DNA of 31,564 bases from Basidiobolus ranarum (lineage: Eukaryota; Basidiobolomycota; Basidiobolomycetes; Basidiobolales): contig JASJQH010006964.1 of assembly GCA_040143965.1 (NCBI GenBank), forward strand, positions 1-31,564. Direction: 5' to 3'. Positions within the stretch are counted from its first letter, which is position 1. Each line of letters begins with the position of its first letter. The translations under genes and the position numbers were made by a program. Shown here in pieces: positions 10,901-20,700 of this stretch. The notes under the pieces are model-generated. The model was not told the DNA's origin, ran no database searches, and worked only from the letters and a program-made list of their open reading frames with translations.

Positions 10901-13900
10901 TAACAAAGTCCATTCATCTTCGTTTTCGAATTTACTTCCCATTGTGTCAACGCCACCACTTGCATGTCGAGCTATTCTAACCAACAGCTGTTTCTGAATG
11001 GGATAGCTTCCCTCGCTGTCAAGATACCATCCTAGTGTTATCGGGATATCGTAACGTTCAAGGATATCAGAGGCGTTAAGATGAATTTCAAGCTTGTTGA
11101 TAATGGATTGAATATCCTTTTCGTTCATTTCTTTGAATAATCCGAAATACTCCTGCGATGATAACTCCGAAAACTTGGACTCACTAGGAATGGCCAACGA
11201 CCTAGCTCCGTCAATGTCGATTTCAAAGTCAGGAAGACACTCGAAAATCTGATTCATAAGTTTCCACTGATTAGTGCTCTTCGACCCATATAGACAAGCC
11301 AACGCAAGTTGACACAACAATAGATCAGACGCGATAATTCTATCGGAATCGAGTAAGGTTGGCTTGGAGTCGTTAAAAGCTAAGTAACACCAATCCAGAT
11401 GGGAGACGGATAGCTCTAGGATGTAATCATATAAAATAGACATCGGGTCATGAACAGACTGGTCATCGGAATGATCGCATTGGTTTTTCAAATAAGGTAT
11501 TACGAAGGCTCTAATGTCTCCCACAATCCTATGTTCATTCGTTTCTCGCAGAATCAGTTCCACAACTTCCTTTGGCGTTAGCTTTTCAAAGGATTCCAGT
11601 GTAATTGTCAGACACACCTCCGGCGAATCGGGATAGCATTCATAAACCAACTGCGATAAAGTGTGGAGATTGTCTTTTAGGTCTCTCAAGCCACCAACTC
11701 CGTTCTCATCCCCAGCTTGGATTAACTGATAAGCGTGATGAACTTGACCGGAAACATTATCGATATCATGAGCACGTGAAATATACCAGTTACTAATGGT
11801 GACACCAGAAGCGGGATATTCGACTTTGTCGTGAGGAAAAGATATACCCTGATTGCTCGTCTCTTCACTTGAAATATCAAGTTGAGCCAACAAGGAAGGA
11901 TTCTCCACTGGATCCTTGTCACGCCATGCTTGATCGGGCCACAGATTCTCCTCATCTTTTTCAGTATTCACCTTAGGCAGGAAGTCTCGGTATGAAAGAG
12001 GATCAGCGATTTCCGGTATTTGATTCAGGATGGCGAATCGATATGGTAAGAGCTCAGATCCATGCCTTGTAAACAGAATTTTCAATGGTGAATATTTCTC
12101 AATCGCAGCGTATTGTAAGGCTTGCTCGATAATGTTCACTTCCCGGAAGTAAATGAAATCTTCTGCAAATGAGCCCTCCTCTACAAGTTGCTCCTCATTA
12201 GCTTTTGAATATTCGTTTCCGTCGGCTGAGTTCGTGCTGTTGGCTTGATTTTTTGAGGGCTTCTCGACAGTATCCATGATTTCGACCATGGTCTTCAAAC
12301 GATCCAAATACTTGAGAAATGCAACTCTGTATCTACACTGCAGCAGTTGCTCGCTAGAGAGCTGACTAAAGTCGTCTTGAAATTGACTCAAAACTTCTAA
12401 AACGTGGGCAGTCTCTTTAAGACCATACTCTAACAAAAGCTTTGCCGCCTCTGTATCATCAGGAATTCTCATCAAGCAAGTCTCAATTACCCAGTTGCGG
12501 TCTTGAATGTTATCCAAAAACTTGGCAATACTCTTTGCGCTCACCTTAGCTGCATTCCACTGAGCTTGATATACGACATCTGAGTTTAGACTGTATATCT
12601 TAGCAATGGAAAGAGCATCCTCGTACTCCAATGCTAATACCTTTCTCTCCAACAAATCTATAGGCATAATCTCCGCGAATTGAACCAACCTCAAACACTT
12701 TCTAGGTATAGTTATATATTTACCCTTTGCTGACTTTGAATCGCCTTCGAAATTCCACAAGAAAGTATTTGTGATATAATACAATGAACTTCCAATAAAT
12801 GAGGATACGTGTTTGAACAAGGGTCGGGCCGTTTCTAACTCATCTTCAAAGTCAACTTCCTCATTTTGTGAAGGATGGATATATGTGAGTTTATTATCAC
12901 GATGCAGACGCGCTCTAAGCATCAGCGTTTCATGCTCCAGCAGATAAAATCGATTGTCCAAAGGCTTGGAAATCTCTAAGTTAGATTTCAAATGTTCGGG
13001 TGAATCACCTAGCATATTCAGATAATTCGAAATTTTGAAGATCAACATGGCTCCATGCTCATACCCAAGAACAATCGAATCTGAATTTGAATCCCACCAC
13101 TGAGCAGTGACAACTCTACCACTATCCAAGGTAGGATTAACTGGGTCGGCTTTGGTACGACTCTCAGGTTCCCTCTTCAATTTTTCTTGAAATTCGGAGA
13201 AAGTGAGATTCTTGTGTGTTCCTGGCCTAGCGAAATAGGTCAACTCCTCTCGCTTCCAATGATGGATCAAGTCAACATTGGAATCCTCCAGTATTTTCCA
13301 GACTTTTAAGGTGCCTAAGAAATCTAAGGATAGGAGATGACTACCATCTGGTGAAATAGTGACACAACGAACCACCTCATCAATGAAACTTTTCTTTCTT
13401 TTGCGCAAAGTTGAGACGATATTTTGAATCTTGGTAACAAATCCTACTTCCTCGGGTTCGTCTTGCATTTTCAAATTTGAATCATTAGTAATCGACTCAT
13501 CAATAACATCCCCATCAAAGTGGTGATAAAATGGTGGAGTAGAGGACATCTTCCACCCAGACATAGATGGAAAGCATTGGACGCTTTCTGGAGACTGATT
13601 AGAATCATTACCAATAGGGTCTTTTGAGGCGCCTTTACCGGCTATATACAGTACTCTGGTTAGTGGGTGGATGCTTGCACTCACGACCGTTTCGTAGCGA
13701 GACTTGAATGAATACTTATGAAAAGGTGTGAAAATCCCCGAATCTGAAACACCTTCTTTAGGATAAGAAGAGCCAAGGTTCTTGCGATAATTCAATGGGA
13801 TTTGGATTTTTTCCAGTTGGCTTTCTTCCGTGAAATAATTAAACAGATAACTTCTTAATGTACCATCGTAGGTGATGCTCACAAGTTGATAACGATATGC

Positions 13901-14599
13901 AGCACCTTCAAACTGGATGGCTTCTTGATTCCAAAAGGTCGAATCGAAGAGGAACAATTGTGCAACAGGCTCGATGAAAAATTGATTACCTTCGGCATCC
14001 TCAGAAGTGTTACTTTCACTAGTTTCAGTTGACAAAGTACCTGGTACTTGTCCAGTAGGTCGCGTGCCAGCCTGTATCGAGAGAACCAATTGTCCATTTT
14101 TATCTACAACTTCAATAGACCCATCACTTCGGGATATAGCAAGTAAATGAGAGTCAGGGCTCCAAGTGATACATCTCCATTTTGAAAAAGGATCTTTTTT
14201 GGTGTGATACACTGCGTGGATGGTGCTAAAATTTGCCACATTCAAATGTTGATTGTCGGTCACAAATCCTTTCAAAAATCGGATTTCTAGTTTACTTTCT
14301 TGATAAATGGCTAGTTGTTGAGCATTTGGAGAAGTACTTAGTTGCCAATCATTTTTCAGTTTGACCAGTTCTTGAATTAGTACTGGAGGGACTGTTGTTG
14401 AAATGACCAAGCCATCAAAAGTACGTGCCAGATGTGACGTAAGATATTGAAACCATCCTTGAGAATAGTTTGTACCATTCAGATAGTTTTGACTACTTAG
14501 TTCTCCAGCTTCCTCTTCTTCAGGATCCCACTCGGCTACCACAGTGAGATCATAGAGTAGCCTATTTTTGTTGTTGTCGAAGTCTTTAGATTTTTCCAT
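7938..14599 (-). CDS. NBAS: NBAS / Sec39-family vesicle tether subunit, 2,117 aa, 6 exons
   Basis: Family role: subunit of the ER-resident NRZ/Dsl1 tethering complex, which captures COPI vesicles in Golgi-to-ER retrograde transport. Exons: 10801-14599, 10569-10728, 9267-10530, 9122-9205, 8745-9050, 7938-8678 (6,354 nt, in frame). The start is the first ATG at 14599; the open frame upstream of it has no ATG. The N-terminus (LLYDLTVVAEWDPE) resembles that of animal NBAS. WD40-like blades are visible near residues 143-170, 412-434 and 497-521. The Sec39 alpha-solenoid begins near residue 640 (LEYEDALSIAKIY), with the LLLEYGLK and FTRHGSELLPYR stretches typical of the family. The C-terminal half (EELDLIEA, LPIQIRLAPNR, AYYYILYSLPYL, LVKLLRGW) also follows animal NBAS in order. 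The length is close to animal NBAS (about 2,370 aa) and far above yeast Sec39/Dsl3. The gene is intron-poor, with the first 3.8 kb uninterrupted. Confidence 0.92.
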
Positions 14600-15493
14600 C
14601 GGTGCTTTTATTGATAAATTAGTAAGATATTGGCATTCCAGTGTGGCCGACAGTATGAATAAACCACTTGGAAGATGCTTTGTCGTATTTCTAATAGCAA
14701 TACGATTCAATAGGAATCATTCCTCAAATACCATGAAGATCTGTGTCGTAACCTTACTCTACCACGACATCATGATTCCAAAACATTCCGATAATAATAT
14801 AATATCAAGTTTATGAAATAAATATAGGTATGTTGATACTATGCTATACTTGAGTTTGCCTGGAAATTTCCTAACCCTAACCCTTCAAATGAAAGATCAA
14901 CATAGCTCTACCCCTCCCCCGTATAAACAAAAAATCTTTCTAACCTGAATGATTACTCAACATCCTTTTTATTCACGACCCTAAGTGAGTTCTAAATATT
15001 CCAATACCACTTAAAAACCGGTTTTAATTTGGTCACTATCTTTTGAGTAGTCTTTTCTCTCTACAAATCTACACATCTCAGAGAATACAAACACTTCAAA
15101 TCAATTGAACAGATTCTTTCCGGTTTTTTGCCAATATTTATCTTTATTTAGCAATAGTAGTATACAGTCCATTTAGACTGAGGTAGTTTGATTTTCCTTT
15201 ATTTGTTACTTGTGAGTCGAAGAAGAAAACCACTCTAACTTATTTCTTCAACAGTTAACTTAGTACGAACTTTGCATGAAGAATCGTTAGGTTTTGGAAG
15301 AGTTTAAGCTACAAATAATCTCGCGTCTTTTCACGGTCCTTTTTTATTTTATTGTAATTTACATCAGACCATCATCTGTTGGTTTTTTTTCTTATTGGTT
15401 TTATTTTGGTCACCATCTCCCCTTTGACTATTCTTATTTACAAAACACGAAACCCTCCAAAGTACACATAAACCTCAAGGGGAATTTTTGAAA
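14600..15493. promoter_or_regulatory. divergent intergenic region between NBAS and the Ppz-type phosphatase
   Basis: About 890 bp separating two divergent start codons, so it should hold both promoters and 5' UTRs. It contains a telomere-repeat-like CTAACCCTAACCCT (14871-14884) and the 12-bp palindrome AAAACCGGTTTT (15014-15025). The part next to the phosphatase is pyrimidine-rich on the plus strand. A 5' UTR intron is possible but cannot be placed. Confidence 0.55.
14871..14884 (+). promoter_or_regulatory. telomere-repeat-like motif CTAACCCTAACCCT
   Basis: Two and a third units of CCCTAA in the divergent promoter region, about 270 bp upstream of the NBAS ATG. Short interstitial telomere motifs are known to bind Myb/Rap1-like factors at promoters in several eukaryotes. 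A branch-point context (CTAAC) in an unseen 5' UTR intron is an alternative. Confidence 0.4.
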
Positions 15494-16756
15494 ATGGGAA
15501 ATAGCTCATCCAAGAAAAAAAATAATAATTCCGAGGAACGGAAGGGTCAGACAACCACTTCAGACTCACCAGAGGAAGATTACGAGGAAGAGAATCTTGA
15601 CTCTATTCTGATCCGGTCGCCAGATCAGCTACAAAATCTGTTAGGTATTGAAGCCATAGCTGCCCCAACTGTTACGTCCATCGGGTCTTTAAATCTATTC
15701 TCAGGTGGAGATAGACTCAAATCACTTAATGTTGACGATATGATAGCGAGACTTTTAGAGGCTGGCTATTCTGGTAAAGTATCCAAATCCCCATGCTTAA
15801 AGAACGCCGAGATTATGGCCGTTTGTCAAGCTGCTAGAGAGGTTTTTCTTTCGCAACCTTCTTTAATAGAACTTTCGCCGCCTGTCAAGGTTGTAGGGGA
15901 TGTACATGGACAATTCACCGATTTACTACGTCTGTTTGATATGTGTGGATTTCCGCCTTCTGCCAATTATTTATTTCTTGGGGATTATGTGGATCGTGGA
16001 CGTCAAAGTTTAGAAACCATTCTGCTATTGTTATGTTATAAAATCAAGTACCCTGAGAATTTCTTCTTGTTACGCGGAAATCATGAATGCGCCAATGTTA
16101 CCCGAGGTAAAGTGAGTTTTGTTTGGTCATAAACAAGCATGCGGCTAAAGTGTTGTGTTATGTCATGTTTAGTGTATGGATTCTATGATGAATGTAAGCG
16201 TAGATGCAATATTAAGGTCTGGAAGACTTTTGTAAACGTCTTTGATACGCTACCTATTGCTGCTTTAGTAGCGTCCAAGATCTTCTGTGTTCATGGAGGT
16301 CTGTCACCTTCACTTATGGCCATGGACGATATCAAACGTATTGAGCGGCCCACCGACGTTCCCGACAGTGGGTTACTTAGTGATTTGCTGTGGAGCGACC
16401 CTACGGAGACATCGGCTGAATGGGAAGACAATGAGCGAGGGGTGTCCTTTTGCTTTGGAAAGACAGTAATTGATAACTTTCTTATTACCCATGATTTGGA
16501 TTTGATTTGTCGAGCTCACATGGTCGTAGAGGATGGATATGAGTTTTTCAACGGTCGTACGTTGGTAACCGTTTTCTCCGCGCCCAATTACTGCGGAGAA
16601 TTTGATAATTATGGTGCGATCATGAACGTAAATGAGGATTTATTGTGTAGCTTTGAGTTGTTGAAGCCTCTAGACACGTCGGCTTTAAGGCAGCAACTGC
16701 AATTCAATAGTAAACGTCAGTCACCACCCAACTATAATGTACGCCAATCGGTTTAA
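15494..16756 (+). CDS. PP1-family serine/threonine phosphatase, Ppz-like with N-myristoylation signal, 398 aa
   Basis: Metal-dependent phosphoprotein phosphatase. Exons 15494-16106 and 16173-16756 (1,197 nt) are joined across a 66-nt intron inside the conserved [17 protein letters not shown] segment. Catalytic motifs are intact: GDVHGQ (135-140), GDYVDRG (163-169), GNHE (195-198), HGGLSPS (245-251), the RAH metal ligand near 318-320 and [11 protein letters not shown] (340-350). The protein begins MGNSSSKKK, which fits an N-myristoylation site and resembles the start of yeast Ppz1/Ppz2, regulators of cation homeostasis and cell-wall signalling at the plasma membrane. The extension before the catalytic core is only about 75 residues, rich in Ser, Asn and acidic residues, and much shorter than in yeast Ppz proteins. 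The ATG at 15494 is preferred because it exposes Gly2. The short extension and C-terminal tail make it a Ppz-like phosphatase rather than canonical Glc7/PP1. Confidence 0.92.
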
Positions 16757-16950
16757 TGGGACTATTTCCTCACCTCGCTGGGTTCCTCCAAATCGACTTC
16801 CCATCGAATTCTCCATACATCTCGACCTGACATCCCAGTCTAACACCCGAATATTTCTTTTGATTGAATTTTTTTCCATTTTTTTTGGATTCAGTGGAAT
16901 TTTTTAATTTACCAGCCCAGTTAACCAGCCTTAGGGTAAGTTTCTTTACG

Positions 16951-16991
16951 CCATCATCACCATCTCTACCACTACCACCATCACCATCACC
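16951..16991 (+). repeat. CCA/TCA trinucleotide microsatellite
   Basis: An imperfect run of CCA, TCA and CAC triplets about 200 bp past the phosphatase stop codon, probably in its 3' UTR. Confidence 0.8.
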
Positions 16992-17001
16992 TATATCGTT
17001 T

Positions 17002-17022
17002 TTGTTGTTGTTGTTGTTGTTG
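17002..17022 (+). repeat. (TTG)7 microsatellite
   Basis: Seven perfect TTG units directly following the CCA/TCA tract, in the probable 3' UTR of the phosphatase gene. Confidence 0.9.
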
Positions 17023-17617
17023 ACCTTCTCAATACTTTTTTTATGTAACTTTTCCCTTTATTCAATCGGTTTTGAACTTAGTTTGTATATGATATATGAG
17101 TAAAAAAGTGATTCAAGTGAGATATTTTCTTTTCTTGGAACTCCACCCACTTGTAGGTCATTGATAGAATATCAGAAATCATGAATGTCATTTTTGAGGA
17201 AGAATAATTTATTGTTAAGAGGGAAGATAAAGAAATGAGTGGAGTGGAGTGTAGTAGGTATTGAAGAGATGAGAGGAATATAGAACAATTGATTGATTTG
17301 AAATTAGTACCAAAAAGATGGATTTTCTAAGTGATATATTTACCATTTTTATTCATTCTTGGTGTAACGAATTTGGTTAGTATTCCCTAAGAATATGTAT
17401 GTTCAAATGAATTCCATTTCTTTATAAGATTCTTTAATATAAGGAATATCTAGTGAATTTATATTAATTTTTCACCTGAACTAATTTTCTATGTATAAAG
17501 ATAAACGAACGTGATATAAAAATAAGGATATTTGTAAATTCTTGAATGGTATTTACGCGTATCGGAGAAAAGAAACATTATTCATGATGAATAAAGAGAA
17601 TTTTGGTTTATCAACCT

Positions 17618-17627
17618 CCCCCCCCCC
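17618..17627 (+). repeat. homopolymer run of ten C
   Basis: Ten consecutive C in an AT-rich convergent spacer, just past the GCN2 stop codon on the opposite strand. It is a likely place for length polymorphism or sequencing error. Confidence 0.9.
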
Positions 17628-17725
17628 ATTGAACGAATTTTGGAAGTTTCTGTCCTGATTTTATTGCATGCTGAATTTTGTATTTCCAAATGTAAACAAG
17701 CTTCCATCCATTGATTTTCTAATAA

Positions 17726-20700
17726 TTATTGATATTCATACAGAACATTCCAATCATCTCGATATGAATACAACCAAGCGCATTTGTGTCCGTCATTCTC
17801 ATACAATCTTTCCATTGACTGTCTAACATTGTAGATGTAGTCACGATGATGTGGGGGGGTGATATCTAACACTATGGTACAAGTGAGAGAAGGTGCGAAG
17901 AGAATTCATTCGTTAATATATGTAAATGGAGAAATATATATGTTAATTTTACCTTTACGGAAAGATTCATCGTCCATTATGTCACAATCCAGTATCTTTC
18001 TTAGAATCTCTTCTGTGACATCCAATGCAAGAATTGGGGTACTACCATTTGCAATCCCAGTTGCAAATTGATTTACATTGTTTAACGCTATGATGTTCGG
18101 TTAATTCTCACGGATCACGTGACGTGCACCTTTTAAATTACTTTACCTTTGTCAATGATGAGTTGCTTCTGTTTATGCTTCATCTTACTTCTAGTCTGTG
18201 GTGTTAAGACCATAACATTGAATTCAATCTTATTATGAGATTCAGTCTGGGGATGGTTAGTACTACCATGTTCATGTCTAAAATTCACCGAGGCTAAACA
18301 GATAGTAAGGTTAAGGTTAGGGTTAGAGTTCAGGTGGAACTGGAGCTAATACTTATGCCAGAATGATTATGATGTAAACTAATCAAGATGATCTTATTAC
18401 CAAATTCATTTTGTATATTGGACGAAAGGTCGTGTTTACGGTATTTGGACCCTGACACTTGATAGTCAATTCTAAGCTGATCGGCAATTTCTGCGTTTAA
18501 CCAATTACAAAGCTCATTTTTGGGCACTAGAGGTGGGCAGGGCAAGGGTAGAGTAGGGTGAGGTGAGGTGAGGTGGATAGATAGATAGTTTACCAGACTG
18601 TATGTATTCAATGAATGATAGATTCTGTAAATGCTTACCTTCAGTTTCGATTCTTCGTAAGATATTTTTCACCTTCACTGTTCCGGAATCTCTCACACCA
18701 GATTTGGTTTCTTGACTGCGATGTCTTACTATGACGATCCAATTGATACCTTGGTATTTGCATACCTTAACCAACTGTTCTGGTGTCAAATTACTGTCAT
18801 CTTCATAAAGAAAGTCTGATCGAATGTTATGTGCCCATAATTCTCGAACGATTTCGATTCTCTCTTGAAGAAGGATTTTACCAAAGGAGGCGACAAACAC
18901 GTCACACTTGGTTGTTAACGAGTTAGTATAATTCTGGGCGCATGTGATGACTAAAGGCACATTGTACCTTTTTCGGAGCCCACAGGCCAAAACTACGATC
19001 CTCCTCGTGGGTCTTGGACATGAGTGATTTGATTATCTGTGTTTGATATTGAGACATGGACAATATGATCTTTTGTAAAGCAATATTAACACCAACGGCG
19101 TAGACTTTCTTCAACGACTTTTCAGAGTTTGGATGCTGGAAATTTTCGATTAACGCATCGTACCTATAAAGTATACTATCAATGAAATCACTCAAGAGAG
19201 TATGTATGTAGTTCTAGGGGAATCCAACCTTCCACCTCCGGCTATGACTTCTTTTTGGTTACTTTCCTGTGTAGCTTGAAAGATGAACCCATTCTTGTAA
19301 TAATGATGATTATATCTAAATTGAGATGTTTTCTTGAGTTAAGAAGAGAGTGGATGTGGTTGAGAATAGATTTCTATAGCATTACGTCAAGAAGGGGTAG
19401 AATATAATCTTTCGTCGGAGACCAAAGTTTTTGGCCAGCTTTATCAATATTCGCAGATCATCAACACCATCTCTCATGAGTTTTCGAGTTGCTTCTGAAG
19501 TGATCAGTTCCTCTAATTTCCTGACTACTGACTCGAATTCGCCTGGTGAATTTGGGATATGATTTAGTGACAACTCACAGATAACCGAATTTGAGCTACC
19601 AAATGAATGAACAAACCTCTGATATTAAAGAGCTCCAAGTTATCGAGAGAATCCTTCGAGAGTTGATACTGTGTGGCGAATTGTGTTCTTAAATGTGGAG
19701 GTATTGGTGATTTGCCTAATTGACCAAGTAAGTTCGATATGGATCGTCTATCTTTGACCGGAATACGACAATGATCAAACATCGCTTGGATCACATTTCC
19801 ATGGTTGATTAAAAAGCAGTGTGGCACATTACGGAATGATGGAAACTCATCCAAGATCTCATCCACTAATTTCAGAACCTCCGCATCTGGGACCATGTTT
19901 GTAGGTGTAGTGTGTACAATATCAAAGTCTACTTCATGGACTGTTTTAGGCTGACCACCAACGATATTCTCCCTAGCAGTGATGATGTATACGACTTAGA
20001 CTTGGAATAGTAACATCAATATTTGGCGATTGGATGAACAAGACCTACCTGTAAACCTTGTCAAAAGTATATCTTTTCAATTGGGTGATGTTGTTTCGTG
20101 AAATATATCGAGCAAATGGAACTGTTAAATCAAAAGGAAGCTGTGGATTGGTGTTTAGTAAGCATGCCAACTCCAACGAATGAACCGAGTTATTCTACCT
20201 GAACTATACCTCCGGTCGCATCAAGTAGATGAACCGGTTTTTGTGAACTATCGTAGATATCGGACTTGGGCATTAAAAGCGGGGTGCCCAGTTCAATGGC
20301 AGCATGTAGATTGAATATACGGATAAGTCGATCGTGTACTTTAGCATAGAAAAGCGCATTGTGCTGATCAAATGTGTTGTTTTTCTGAAAGCAAGTCGTA
20401 TATTATGAATATCAAGGTATAGGATAGATACAAGTTAGGATTGATCAAATTACCGAGTTGAAATCGTAGGTGAAATCTTTATGCTTATCCGGCTCTTGGC
20501 CAAACAAAGAGCCCATGAGTCGATGATAAAAAGGGGTGTTGGGGTTTCCTATATATTGCAAGGGTTTACAGGGTATTCTCAACATTTCTTGAACAGTAAA
20601 AGTGACTTACCAATAGTTCTAAGACACTCCTCAATATAGTCATCCTCCTGGTATAAAGAAAGACTGTTAGTGCTCCACAATGCCAATATGATAATAATCA

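Larger units (their letters stand above)
16757..17725. other. convergent intergenic region between the phosphatase and GCN2 genes
   Basis: About 970 bp between the stop codons of two converging genes. It should hold both 3' UTRs and termination regions. It contains two microsatellites (16951-16991 and 17002-17022) and a run of ten C (17618-17627). I see no coding exon or RNA gene. Confidence 0.55.

Noticed and set aside
14600-14710. N-terminal extension of NBAS beyond the ATG at 14599
   Set aside because: The open frame upstream has no ATG, only TTG. The ATG at 14599 gives an N-terminus similar to known NBAS proteins.
18311-18330. Telomere-like tract taken as evidence of a chromosome-end fusion
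   Set aside because: It is short, lies inside a GCN2 intron with intact flanking exons, and reads as branch-point/pyrimidine sequence on the transcribed strand.
19380-20650. A separate histidyl-tRNA synthetase gene
   Set aside because: The HisRS-like exons continue in frame from the GCN2 kinase domain through clean splice sites, matching the known GCN2 domain order.
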